From positions 1 through 39,578 of the forward strand of contig NZ_JAEUAW010000023.1 of NCBI RefSeq assembly GCF_019511665.1: a stretch of 39,578 bases of DNA, given 5' to 3'. Both the position numbers and the translations under genes were made by a program. This document shows positions 31,025 to 39,327 of the stretch, in pieces. The stretch comes from Microbacterium jejuense. GTDB taxonomy: Bacteria; Actinomycetota; Actinomycetes; Actinomycetales; Microbacteriaceae. Numbering within the stretch: position 1 is the first letter of the stretch; every line of letters begins with the position of its first letter. The notes beneath the pieces were generated by a model. The model was not told the DNA's origin. It ran no database searches and was given only the letters and a program-made list of their open reading frames with translations.

Positions 31025-32277
31025 GTCTCCTCCTCGAAGGCTGTGGTGAAGAAGTCGGTCCCGCCGAAGTTGCCGGACTTGAAGCACAGGTCGAGCGTCC
31101 GGCCGGCCGCGTCGGTCGCGGTCGTCCAGGCGACGCCCGGTGCGGCGACGCGTCGCACCCGCAGCGCCGGAACGCCGAGCGCCGCGGCGACGGCACCGGA
31201 GGTCTCTCCGCCGGCGACCAGGATGCGGCGCACCCCGAGACGCTCCACGGCGGCCGCCGCGACGCGGGCCAGCGCGTCCTCGACGAGTGCAGCCGCCTGC
31301 TCGCGGCCCCAGCGCTGCTGCACGCGTGCGACGACATCGGGCTCTGCGGTGGCCGAGACGAGCGGGAGGCCGCGAGCACGCGCCACGAACGCCACCGCGT
31401 CATCGACCACCACCTCGGGTGCGTCCACGAGCGCGTCGACGTCCAGCGAGTACCGCGGCCCCGCGAACGCGGCGATCTGCGCACGCGTGCGCTCCGACCC
31501 GCTGCCCGACAGGATCAGCCCTCTCCCCTGCGGCGCCGGCTCGGCCGCCGGTGCCTCCGCGGTCGCGAGCCGCCGTGCGAGAGCGACGGCGAGCCCTGCC
31601 GCGCCGCCGAGCACGAGATCATCGGATGCCGCCAGCGCGGCGGCTGCGACATCCAGATCCCCCTCCTCCACGGCGTCGACGAGCACGTGACGCACATCGT
31701 CGGCGCGCAGCTCGCGGAGGCGCCGGACCACGGCGCCGGGTCCGGCGTGCACGACCTCGAGGGGCACCAGGCCGACGCGGTGAGGCGTCTGGCGGCCGAG
31801 GACGCGCACGAGGTCGGGATCGCGCATCGGAGTGAGCGGATGGTCGGCGAGCGACGACTCCGACAGCAGCCGGTCGCCGACGAACAGATGGCCGCGGTGC
31901 ATCGTGCGGCCCACCGCCGGCGTCACGGGAGTGCCGACGGATGCCGCATCCGCGCCGGTCCCGTCGACGAGTGCGTCCGCGACCGGCCCGATGTTGCCGC
32001 GATCCGTCGAGTCGAAGGTCGAGCAGTACTTCTGGTACAGCCGGCGGGCACCCCACTCCCGCAGCGTCCGCGCAGTGGCGACGCTGTCGGCGACGGCGGT
32101 CTCGACGGGCGCCGTCCGGGACTTGAGCGCGACGATCACGCACTCCGCGGCCGGACGACCGGACGGGTCGGGCACGCCCAGCCGCACCTCGGCACGCAGC
32201 CCCGCGGCCGTCACCCCCGCGGCCACGTCGCACGCGCCGGTGATGTCGTCGGCGATGACACCGAGCTCGATCCTCAT
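31021..32277 (-). CDS. otnK: four-carbon acid sugar kinase (DUF1537), probable 3-oxo-tetronate kinase
   Basis: A 418 aa protein with the DUF1537 N-terminal block LGVIADDITGACDVAAGV, the substrate motif YQKYCSTFDSTDRGNIGP, and the C-terminal nucleotide-binding block VAGGETSGAVAAALGV followed by LCFKSGNFGG. Length is normal for the family. It phosphorylates 3-oxo-tetronates (from threonate/erythronate) or related acid sugars such as 3-oxo-isoapionate. No tetronate dehydrogenase (LtnD) or isomerase (OtnI) is adjacent, which leaves the precursor open. Its ATG overlaps the deoR stop. Confidence 0.88.
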   Translation of the reverse strand: MRIELGVIADDITGACDVAAGVTAAGLRAEVRLGVPDPSGRPAAECVIVALKSRTAPVETAVADSVATARTLREWGARRLYQKYCSTFDSTDRGNIGPVADALVDGTGADAASVGTPVTPAVGRTMHRGHLFVGDRLLSESSLADHPLTPMRDPDLVRVLGRQTPHRVGLVPLEVVHAGPGAVVRRLRELRADDVRHVLVDAVEEGDLDVAAAALAASDDLVLGGAAGLAVALARRLATAEAPAAEPAPQGRGLILSGSGSERTRAQIAAFAGPRYSLDVDALVDAPEVVVDDAVAFVARARGLPLVSATAEPDVVARVQQRWGREQAAALVEDALARVAAAAVERLGVRRILVAGGETSGAVAAALGVPALRVRRVAAPGVAWTTATDAAGRTLDLCFKSGNFGGTDFFTTAFEEET

Positions 32278-33026
32278 CCGGCGATCCGGACGTCGATGCC
32301 GGCGGCGGCGAACCGCGCGACCGTATCGGGATGCGCGCGGGCGTCGGTGATGAGGGTGTCGACGATGTCGAGCGCCGCGATGCGCACGGCCGACGTGCGC
32401 TCGAGCTTGTCGGCGTCGGCGAGCAGGACCACGCGGTCGGACTGGGCGGCCAGCACGCGCTTGATCGCGGCGTCGAGCACGTTCGTGCCCCACAGCCCGT
32501 CGAGCCCGACCGCCGTGGCCGAGAGGAGTGCGACATCGCAGCGGACGCCGCGCAGGGTCTCTTCGGCCAGAGGGCCGGCGAACGCGCGGGTGTCGGGCTG
32601 GTAGTGCCCGCCCGCGGCGATCAGCTGCGGGGCGGCGTCGCGTGAGAGCGACTCGATGACGGGCAGCGAGTGCGTCACGATCGTGGATCCGTGCAGCAGC
32701 GGGGCGACGGCGGCGACGGTCGTGCCCGCATCCAGCGCGACGACGTCTGCGCCGGCCGCCTCGGCCGCGGCGAGCCCCGCGATCGCCCGCTTCTGCGCGG
32801 CGCCCACGGCGTCGCGCCGCTCGAACGGCAGGCCGGGCGCCGCGACGGTGGCGCCGCCCGCGACGCGACGCAGCACCCCTTCCTCCTCGAGCAGGCGAAG
32901 GTCGCGGCGCACCGTCATCTCAGAGACGCCGAGCCGGTGGGCGACGTCCGCCGACGCGATGTAGCCGTCGGCCGTGACGAGACGCTCCAGTTCCGCACGC
33001 CGCTCCGGCGCTCCCGTGTATCGCAT
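32274..33026 (-). CDS. DeoR-family transcriptional regulator
   Basis: A 250 aa protein: N-terminal winged helix-turn-helix (SADVAHRLGVSEMTVRRDLRLLEEEGVLRRVAGGA), then the DeoR sugar-phosphate sensor domain (VVALDAGTTVAAVAPLL, LLADADKLERTSAVRIA). The ATG at 33026 has GGAGGGAG upstream. It leads the otnK-otnC operon and faces the kinase-aldolase operon across about 60 nt. It is the evident regulator of both, probably released by a phosphorylated intermediate. Confidence 0.93.
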   Translation of the reverse strand: MRYTGAPERRAELERLVTADGYIASADVAHRLGVSEMTVRRDLRLLEEEGVLRRVAGGATVAAPGLPFERRDAVGAAQKRAIAGLAAAEAAGADVVALDAGTTVAAVAPLLHGSTIVTHSLPVIESLSRDAAPQLIAAGGHYQPDTRAFAGPLAEETLRGVRCDVALLSATAVGLDGLWGTNVLDAAIKRVLAAQSDRVVLLADADKLERTSAVRIAALDIVDTLITDARAHPDTVARFAAAGIDVRIAG

Positions 33027-33060
33027 AGGCGCTCCCTCCGCAGTCGATCCTGATGATTAT

Positions 33061-33106
33061 CGAACACATTTGCCAAATCTGTTCGAAATGTCACAAACTG
33101 TGTTCG
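33061..33106. promoter_or_regulatory. three-half-site DeoR operator between the divergent operons
   Basis: CGAACACA (33061-33068) and TGTGTTCG (33099-33106) are perfect complements, with an additional TGTTCG at 33080-33085. The three copies of the TGTTCG half-site (first inverted, then two direct) are spaced 19 and 21 bp. On the minus strand GATAAT, just downstream of the first half-site, is a good -10 for deoR; on the plus strand GATTAT (33055-33060) is the counterpart for the kinase. Confidence 0.65.
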
Positions 33107-34509
33107 TGACGCTCGTCCTGGGACTGGACATCGGCAGCACCTCGACGAAGGCCGCCCTCGTCGAGGTGGCCGATGAGGTCGCCGTCGTCCGCCTCGCGCG
33201 CACGACCACGCCGGCCACGGTGGGCGACCTCGTCGACGCCGCGGCGGCGCTCGCCCGCGAATGCCTCGGCGATGCGGCCGAGTCCGTCGCCGCCGTGGGC
33301 ATCGCGTCCATGGCCGAGAGCGGCGCAGCCCTCGGTGCCGACGGGCACCCCCTGACGCCTCTGCTGCGGTGGGACCGCCGCGTCGATCCCCGGCATCTCG
33401 ACGATCTGCTGTCGCGGCATCCGGACCTTCCCTCGCAGACCGGGGTTCCCGCCACGACCAAGCCCGCCGCCGTCGCGCTGCGGTCGCTGCGCGCCGAGAG
33501 CCCAGGACTGTTCGACGCGATGCGGCACTGGTCCGGTGTCGCCGACCTCGTCGCGCACGCGCTCACGGGCGTGCGTGCGACCGACCACACGCTCGCCGCG
33601 CGGACGATGATGGCCGGGGCGCAGGGTTCTGCGTGGGACGCCGCCGTACTGAGCACGGTCGGCATCCGCACGAGCATGCTGCCCGAACTGCGGCCGCCGG
33701 GGGCGGCCGTCGGCGTCACCTCCCCCGGCGCCCGCGCGTTCGGACTCGGCCCGGGCGTCCCCGTGTACATCGCAGGGCACGATCACGCCGTCGGCGCGTG
33801 GGCGAGCGGCGTGCGCACACCCGGCGCGGTCGCCGATTCGCTCGGCACGGCCGAGGCGATCGTGAGGGTCACGGATGCCGCCGACACGGGCGCCGCCGTG
33901 GCCCAGGGCTTCTCGATCGGACGCACCGTCGACGGCGCCGCCGCGACGGTCATCGGCGGCAGCCGCGCATGCGGAGCGATGCTGGAGTGGTGGGCCGCCG
34001 CCCACCCCGGCGACGACCTGCTGACGACGCTGGCCGCGCTCCCGGACGATGCCTGGACGCCGTCGCCCGTGACCGTGCTGCCGTACCCGTCGGGCCGGCA
34101 GTGCCCGCGCCCGGACCCCGCCGCGAACGTCGTCGAGAGCGGCGCCGCACGCGACGGGAAAGACCGGGTGCGTGCCGTGCTGGAGGGTCTCGTGTTCCAC
34201 GCGCGGTGGATGCGCGAGACGGCCGACCTGCTCGCGGGCTCCGCCGCGACCGACCTCACCGTCCTCGGCTCCCTCGCGCAGCGGGTGCCGTCCTGGGCGC
34301 CGCTCGCCGCGGCGGCCGGCACGACGACGTTCACGACCGCCTGCGCCGAAGCGGTCGCGGCCGGCGCGGCCCTGCTCGCCGCGGTGCGTGCGGGTGCGGC
34401 ATCCGATCAGCTCTCGCTCGCCCGCGACCACGTCGTGCCGGCGAGCGCCCCCGACCTCGACCACGCCTACCGGCGGTTTCTCGACACCGCCCTCGAAGGA
34501 GCATCATGA
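33088..34509 (+). CDS. FGGY-family carbohydrate kinase
   Basis: A 473 aa sugar kinase. It opens with LVLGLDIGSTSTKAALVEV (phosphate-1 motif), then LTPLLRWDRRVDPRHL, and the second half holds AGHDHAVGAWASGV and DSLGTAEAIVRV (ATP region). FGGY members phosphorylate xylulose, ribulose, rhamnulose, gluconate, glycerol or similar; the substrate here is not apparent. The start is uncertain: ATG 33088, GTG 33100 and GTG 33106 are all in frame, none has a ribosome site, and the region overlaps the operator, so a short or leaderless transcript is likely. It overlaps the aldolase start by 4 nt. Confidence 0.88.
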   Translation: MSQTVFVTLVLGLDIGSTSTKAALVEVADEVAVVRLARTTTPATVGDLVDAAAALARECLGDAAESVAAVGIASMAESGAALGADGHPLTPLLRWDRRVDPRHLDDLLSRHPDLPSQTGVPATTKPAAVALRSLRAESPGLFDAMRHWSGVADLVAHALTGVRATDHTLAARTMMAGAQGSAWDAAVLSTVGIRTSMLPELRPPGAAVGVTSPGARAFGLGPGVPVYIAGHDHAVGAWASGVRTPGAVADSLGTAEAIVRVTDAADTGAAVAQGFSIGRTVDGAAATVIGGSRACGAMLEWWAAAHPGDDLLTTLAALPDDAWTPSPVTVLPYPSGRQCPRPDPAANVVESGAARDGKDRVRAVLEGLVFHARWMRETADLLAGSAATDLTVLGSLAQRVPSWAPLAAAAGTTTFTTACAEAVAAGAALLAAVRAGAASDQLSLARDHVVPASAPDLDHAYRRFLDTALEGAS

Positions 34510-35474
34510 CCACCCTCGACGCCATCGCCCGCCCGTCCGCCGCCTTCGCCATGGTCGCGATGGACCAGCGCGAGAGCCTGCGCCATATGTTCGATCTCGC
34601 CGGTCGGGGTCGTCCCGACGACGACGTGCTGATCGACTTCAAGGTCGCCGTTGCGAGCGAGCTCGCGCCGTACGCGTCCGGCTTCCTCGCCGACCGGCAG
34701 TTCGGATTCGATCGCGTGAGCGCGGCGGTGCCCGAGTCGACCGGCCTGATCCTCGCCGTGGACGCCCTCGACCAGGCCGACGGCGGTCCGGTGGAGGACA
34801 CGACGCTCGACGAGGACGCGATCGCCGCGATCCCGGCGGGCGTCGACGCGCTGAAGCTGCTGCTCATCTGGCGCCGCGACGAGCGTCGCAAGGCCCGCGT
34901 CGCGCTCGCCGCGCGGTTCATCGAGGTCGCGCGCGCGCACGGTGTGCTGTCGGTGCTCGAGCCGGTCGTGCGCGCGGCGCCCGGCGAGGACGCCTTCGAC
35001 ACGGATGCCGCGATCCGGGAGGCCGCACGAGAGCTCGCGGCGCTGCACCCGGACCTGTACAAGGCGCAGGTGCCGCTGGCCGGTGCCGGCGACGAACGCG
35101 CGCAGCGGGCGGCGAGCGCCGACCTCGACGCCTGCATGACGGGACCGTGGGTCGTGCTGTCGCAGGGCGTCGACCGCGACCGCTTCGCGGACGCCGTGCG
35201 CGCGGCATGCCTCGAGGGGGCGAGCGGCTTCCTGGCCGGCCGCGCCCTGTGGAGCGACATCGTCGGCACGACGGATGTGCGCGAGGGGCTGCGCGCCCGC
35301 TCGGTCGATCGGCTGAAGGCCCTGGGCGACATCGTCGACGAGACCGCGAGGCCGTGGCGCGACTGGAGCGCAGGGAGCGCGACCGGGGAGCCGGGTGCGA
35401 CGGCGGAGCCGGGCGCGACGGCGGAGCCGGGCACGACCGCCGAGCCGGGCGCGAGCGCGGAGCCGGGCGCGTGA
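34506..35474 (+). CDS. class I aldolase, LacD/YihT type
   Basis: A 322 aa protein. The core resembles tagatose-1,6-bisphosphate aldolase LacD and sulfofructose-1-phosphate aldolase YihT: FAMVAMDQRESLRHMF at the start, FLADRQFGFD, LKLLLIWRRDE and the Schiff-base lysine region DLYKAQVPL (Lys186). It should cleave a ketose 1-phosphate or bisphosphate, the expected product of the upstream FGGY kinase. AAGGAG precedes the ATG, which overlaps the kinase stop. The last ~28 residues are an odd low-complexity tail of five AEPGAT-like repeats. The exact substrate is unknown. Confidence 0.82.
   Translation: MTTLDAIARPSAAFAMVAMDQRESLRHMFDLAGRGRPDDDVLIDFKVAVASELAPYASGFLADRQFGFDRVSAAVPESTGLILAVDALDQADGGPVEDTTLDEDAIAAIPAGVDALKLLLIWRRDERRKARVALAARFIEVARAHGVLSVLEPVVRAAPGEDAFDTDAAIREAARELAALHPDLYKAQVPLAGAGDERAQRAASADLDACMTGPWVVLSQGVDRDRFADAVRAACLEGASGFLAGRALWSDIVGTTDVREGLRARSVDRLKALGDIVDETARPWRDWSAGSATGEPGATAEPGATAEPGTTAEPGASAEPGA
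35388..35471 (+). repeat. 18-bp tandem repeat in the aldolase 3' end
   Basis: Four complete and one partial copies of an 18 nt unit beginning GAGCCGGGCGCGACGGCG, encoding (EPGATA)n. Copies differ at 1-5 positions. The array runs into the stop codon of the aldolase and the overlapping GTG of the next gene. Confidence 0.9.
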
Positions 35475-36112
35475 GCGTGCGGGTCGGCGTCCTGCACACG
35501 GTGCCGGCGCTCGTGCCGGTGTTCCAGACTCTCCTCGCCGGCCGCCGCGGCGACCTCGACATCGTCCACGTCGCCGACGCGTCGCTGCTGTCGCGCGCGG
35601 TCGCGGGCGGCATCACCCACGACGTCGCGGCCGACCTGCGGACGCACCTCGGCGCGCTGCGCGATGCGGGCGCCGAGGCGGTGCTCGTCACGTGCTCCTC
35701 GATCGGCGAGGCGGCGACCGATGCCGCAGCGGCCGTCGGTGTGCCGCTCGTGCGCGTGGACGCGGCCATGGCCGCCGAGGCCGCCGAGCGGGCGCGCGGC
35801 GGTGGCCGCGGCATCCTCGTCCTCGCCACGCTCGCCGCGACGCTCGGGCCCACCAGCCGGCTCGTGCGCGCGGCGGCGGGCGGCGACGTCGAGGTCACCG
35901 CCCACGTGGTGGCCGGAGCGGCCGAGGCGCGCGCCGCGGGAGACCTCGCCCGCCACGACCGGCTGATCGCGGAGGCGATCGCGGCGGCGCCGGGGGTGGA
36001 CGTCATCGTGCTCGCGCAGGCGTCGATGGCGACCGGCGCCGGCGACGACCCGCGTGTGCTGACGTCGCCAGAGTCCGGCGCCAGCCGCTTCGTCGAGAGC
36101 CTCACGTCATGA
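35471..36112 (+). CDS. Asp/Glu racemase-superfamily protein, single catalytic cysteine
   Basis: A 213 aa protein with the Asp/Glu/hydantoin racemase fold: VGVLHTVPALVPVFQ at the start, LVTCSSIGEAA (Cys75) and, at the second catalytic position, VIVLAQASMATG, where racemases have a Cys. Only one of the two catalytic cysteines is therefore present, so it is probably not a two-base amino-acid racemase; isomerase- or lyase-like members are known in this superfamily. The GTG start overlaps the aldolase stop (GTGA). The cluster suggests a role in epimerising or isomerising a keto-acid or sugar intermediate (inference). Confidence 0.72.
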   Translation: MSVRVGVLHTVPALVPVFQTLLAGRRGDLDIVHVADASLLSRAVAGGITHDVAADLRTHLGALRDAGAEAVLVTCSSIGEAATDAAAAVGVPLVRVDAAMAAEAAERARGGGRGILVLATLAATLGPTSRLVRAAAGGDVEVTAHVVAGAAEARAAGDLARHDRLIAEAIAAAPGVDVIVLAQASMATGAGDDPRVLTSPESGASRFVESLTS

Positions 36113-37548
36113 CGGGGGTCTCGCTGCTGACGTACGCCGACCGGCTCGCCGGAGACCTGCCGGGCCTCGCGCGACTGCTCTCGCACGAGCTGTCGGCGTT
36201 CTCGGGCACTCACGTGCTGCCGTTCTTCACACCCTTCGACGGCGACGACACCGGGTTCGACCCCATCGACCACACAGCCGTGGACCCGCGGCTGGGAACG
36301 TGGAGCGACGTCCGCGGCATCGCCGAGACGCACGAGGTGACCGCCGACCTCATCGTCAACCACGTGTCGAACCGCTCGGCCGAGTTCGAGGACTGGCTCG
36401 CCCGCGGCTCGGCGTCGTCGCACAATGGCATGTTCCTGACGTTCGATCGCGTGTTCCCCGGTCGCGCGAGCGAGTCCGACATCACCGCGTTCTACCGGCC
36501 GCGGCCGGGGCTGCCGTTCACGCCGTACCGCGCCGCCGACGGCACGCGCCGGCTGGTGTGGACGACGTTCATGCCCACGCAGGTCGACATCGACGTGACT
36601 CATCCCGCGGGCATCGCGTACCTCGAGCGGCTCGCCGACACCCTCGCGGCGGGCGGGGTCGGAACCGTGCGCCTCGACGCGGTCGGATACGCCGTCAAGA
36701 CGCCCGGCACCGACTCGTTCATGACCCCGCAGACGCTCGATTTCGTGGCCGAGGCGGCGGCGCTCATCCGCGCCCGCGGCATGCGCGTCCTGGTCGAGGT
36801 GCACGCGCACCACACGCAGCAGCAGGCGATCGCTCCCCTCGTGGACCTCGTGTACGACTTCGCCTTCCCTCCCCTGCTGCTCCACGCACTGGCGACCGGC
36901 CGCAGCGACCGCCTGGCGACGTGGCTCGGCATCCGTCCCTCGAACGCCGTCACGGTCCTCGACACGCACGACGGGATCGGCGTGATCGACGCCGGGCCGG
37001 CCCGCGACCGCGAGGGGATGCTGTCGCACGACGAGATGGCGACGGTCTTCGCCCGCGCGGCCGACGCCACCGGCGGGCATTCGACGGCGGCATCCGTCAT
37101 CCCGGCCTGGATGACGCTGCCGCACCAGATCAACGCGACGTTCTTCAGCGTGCTCGGCGGCGACACGCGGCGGATGCTGCTCGCCCGGGCGCTGCAGGTC
37201 TTCCTGCCCGGCGAGCCGCAGTTCTACTACGTCGGCCTGCTCGGCGGGCTCGACGATCGCGAGCTGTTCGCGCGCACGGGTCAGGGCCGCGACGTCAACC
37301 GCCACCATTACACCCCCGACGAGGTGCGGCGCGCGCTCGACACCGACGTCACGCGCGGGCAGCTCGCCCTCGCGCAGCTGCGCCGGCACCCGGTCTTCGC
37401 GGGCGCCTTCTCGTGGGACGCCCCCGACGTCGCGTCGCTCGTCCTGCGGTGGCGCAGCGACCGTCATGAGGCGGCACTCCGGGTCCGCTTCGACGACCCC
37501 GATTTCGACCTGACCCTCGACGGGATGCCGGTGGCCCTGGCCGGCTGA
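36109..37548 (+). CDS. GH13 subfamily 18 glucoside phosphorylase (sucrose phosphorylase-like)
   Basis: A 479 aa retaining phosphorylase. The catalytic triad is clear: nucleophile Asp190 in VRLDAVGYAVK, acid/base Glu230 in LVEVHAH and Asp288 in VLDTHDGIG, nearly superimposable on sucrose phosphorylase numbering. FYYVGLLGG and GRDVNRHHYT are subfamily landmarks. Members split sucrose, sucrose 6'-phosphate, glucosylglycerol or glucosylglycerate with phosphate to give glucose 1-phosphate. The acceptor here cannot be read directly; neighbouring kinase, aldolase and otn genes hint at a ketose or acid-sugar glucoside. No signal peptide. The ATG overlaps the previous stop (ATGA); it is the last gene of the operon. 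Confidence 0.85.
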   Translation: MTGVSLLTYADRLAGDLPGLARLLSHELSAFSGTHVLPFFTPFDGDDTGFDPIDHTAVDPRLGTWSDVRGIAETHEVTADLIVNHVSNRSAEFEDWLARGSASSHNGMFLTFDRVFPGRASESDITAFYRPRPGLPFTPYRAADGTRRLVWTTFMPTQVDIDVTHPAGIAYLERLADTLAAGGVGTVRLDAVGYAVKTPGTDSFMTPQTLDFVAEAAALIRARGMRVLVEVHAHHTQQQAIAPLVDLVYDFAFPPLLLHALATGRSDRLATWLGIRPSNAVTVLDTHDGIGVIDAGPARDREGMLSHDEMATVFARAADATGGHSTAASVIPAWMTLPHQINATFFSVLGGDTRRMLLARALQVFLPGEPQFYYVGLLGGLDDRELFARTGQGRDVNRHHYTPDEVRRALDTDVTRGQLALAQLRRHPVFAGAFSWDAPDVASLVLRWRSDRHEAALRVRFDDPDFDLTLDGMPVALAG

Positions 37549-37631
37549 TCGGCGCCGGCTCGCTGGCGGCCGCGGCGTCGGCGTCTCCTCCACAGACGTC
37601 ATCTCGGGACGGGTTCGGTGGCGTACTCCAC

Positions 37632-37658
37632 AGGTCGTAAACCCCATGCGACCTGGGG
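37632..37658 (+). other. interleaved inverted repeats before the HNH gene (pseudoknot-like)
   Basis: AGGTCG (37632-37637) pairs with CGACCT (37649-37654), and CCCC (37642-37645) with GGGG (37655-37658), so the two stems interleave as in an H-type pseudoknot. Downstream, TTTCGATGTCGGAGGCCCCC and CAGAATGG precede the start. The rest of 37549-37693 is GC-rich spacer without a gene. Confidence 0.35.
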
Positions 37659-37693
37659 CTTTCGATGTCGGAGGCCCCCGCCAGAATGGATGC

Positions 37694-39127
37694 ATGACAA
37701 CCCTCGCCGCGACGCTCGCCGACCTGGGTGATGCGCTTGCCGAGGATGTCTCACACGCTGTCGCCGGCGACGGGATGCGAGCTGTGGACGACGCCGAGGT
37801 GCTGTCGACCCTGGCGGTCGCGGCACGGCTGCGACAGCTGGCTGAGGCGGTGATCGTCGAAGCCGTCGCGGCCCTCATCGATCGCGACGACATGACACCC
37901 CGTCCCGACCGCACCACCACCCGCCACGGGTGTCGCAGCACCGACGAGCTCGTGCAGCGGGCGACCCGCGTGTCGTCGCTGACCGCATCCGAGATCGTCC
38001 TGGCCGCGAAGGCGGTGCGACGATCCGTCGCGCCTTCCACCGGAGAGCTGCTGCCTGCGGAGTTCCCAGGAATGCGGGACGCGCTGATCTCCGGGCACAC
38101 GGGGCTGGATGGCCTGGTCGCGGTGGCGGGCGCCTTCCGAGGAGCGCTCATCGGGCGCGAGCAGCTGCTCGCGGCGGACGAAGAGCTCTCGGCCGCCTGT
38201 TCCGGGGAGGGCGTCGAGTCTGGGGGGCCGGTCTCGGCGGACGAGGCGCGGGCCATGGCCCAGGTGTGGGCGACCTACCTCGACCAGGACGGTGCCGAGC
38301 CCGCCGAGCACCGCTCCATGCGCAGGCGCGGCTTCACGGTCGGGCGACGAGGCGACGACGGGCTGGTGCCCGTGCGCGGCGGGCTGCTGCCCGAAGTCGC
38401 CGCGCAGCTCGAGCTCGGCCTCGACAGCATCCTCAACCCGAGGGTCGACGGCGCGCCCGCACCGGGACCCTGCTTCGCCGAGAATGTCGACAGCGCCGAC
38501 AGCAGCAACCCGTCCGATGCGGCAGCCGACACACGCACCGCCGCCCAGAAGCGGCACGATGCCTTGGCGGTGCTGCTCAGCGCGGCGGCGGCATCCGGTC
38601 AGCTCCCCACGCTCGGCGGTGCCGCACCCACGCTCGTCGTCCACGTGCGCGAAGAAGATCTCGCCACTGACCGAGGCTCTGCGCACCTGCCCGGCCGCGA
38701 CCAGCCGATCTCCATCACGGCCGCCCGACACATCGCCTGCACCGGTGCAGTGCAGCGCGCGGTGCTGAGCGCGAGCGGCCGCGTGGTGTCCCTCGGCACG
38801 ATCGACCGGATCTTCACTCACCACCAGCGCCGCGCGATCACCCTCCGAGACGGCGGATGCCTCATCCCGGGGTGCGATGTACCGCCGCAATGGTGCGAGA
38901 TCCACCACGTGCACGAACACTCCCGCGGCGGCCCGACCCACACCGACAACGGCGTGCTGCTGTGCTGGTTCCACCACCGCACCATCGACACCGGCGGCTG
39001 GCAGATCCGCATGATCGACGGCATCCCCCACGTGCGCGGCCCATCGTGGTGGGACGCGCAAGCCCGCTGGCGCCCCGCCACGAAATCCCCGACGGTCCGC
39101 CGCGAGAGAATCGCGATGCGGAGGTGA
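37694..39127 (+). CDS. DUF222 and HNH endonuclease domain protein (13E12-type)
   Basis: A 477 aa protein with an N-terminal DUF222 helical domain (about residues 20-300) and a C-terminal HNH nuclease domain (RDGGCLIPGCDVPPQWCEIHHVHEHSRGGPT, with Cys pairs for zinc and the His-His of the active site, then CWFHHRTID). Such genes are repeated many times in actinobacterial genomes and their function is not settled. The ATG at 37694 closely follows a probable -10 (AGAATG), leaving a very short or no leader. It is unrelated to the sugar genes and may mark a recombination-prone boundary. Confidence 0.92.
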   Translation: MTTLAATLADLGDALAEDVSHAVAGDGMRAVDDAEVLSTLAVAARLRQLAEAVIVEAVAALIDRDDMTPRPDRTTTRHGCRSTDELVQRATRVSSLTASEIVLAAKAVRRSVAPSTGELLPAEFPGMRDALISGHTGLDGLVAVAGAFRGALIGREQLLAADEELSAACSGEGVESGGPVSADEARAMAQVWATYLDQDGAEPAEHRSMRRRGFTVGRRGDDGLVPVRGGLLPEVAAQLELGLDSILNPRVDGAPAPGPCFAENVDSADSSNPSDAAADTRTAAQKRHDALAVLLSAAAASGQLPTLGGAAPTLVVHVREEDLATDRGSAHLPGRDQPISITAARHIACTGAVQRAVLSASGRVVSLGTIDRIFTHHQRRAITLRDGGCLIPGCDVPPQWCEIHHVHEHSRGGPTHTDNGVLLCWFHHRTIDTGGWQIRMIDGIPHVRGPSWWDAQARWRPATKSPTVRRERIAMRR

Positions 39128-39152
39128 ACCGGATGCCAGGCCCACGCGATCG

Positions 39153-39278
39153 CTACGACGCCGCCGCACCCAGCGGAGGCAGAAGTCCCTGCGCCGCGGC
39201 GCAGGCACGCGCGACGATCAGCGAGGGATCGACGATCTCGCCGCGCGCGATCGCCGCGTCGAGCTCCGGGATGGTCAT
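39153..39278 (-). CDS. small hypothetical ORF or gene fragment
   Basis: Encodes 41 aa beginning MTIPELDAAIARGEIVDPSL. The same frame stays open upstream (AAWDPAEQVRHAR before the ATG) into the end of the neighbouring gene without a good start. It looks like the C-terminal end of a larger protein or a short coupled gene. Family not recognised. Confidence 0.35.
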   Translation of the reverse strand: MTIPELDAAIARGEIVDPSLIVARACAAAQGLLPPLGAAAS

Positions 39279-39327
39279 GCGAGCATGACGGACCTGTTCC
39301 GCCGGATCCCATGCGGCCGGCGCGACG

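Noticed and set aside
35388..35471. Possible CRISPR-like array
   Set aside because: The repeats are directly adjacent without spacers, in frame within the aldolase, and no cas genes are near.
34918..38256. 1112-codon open frame on the minus strand
   Set aside because: It is antisense to the aldolase, racemase-fold, GH13 and HNH genes; composition is Ser/Arg/Ala-rich shadow coding.
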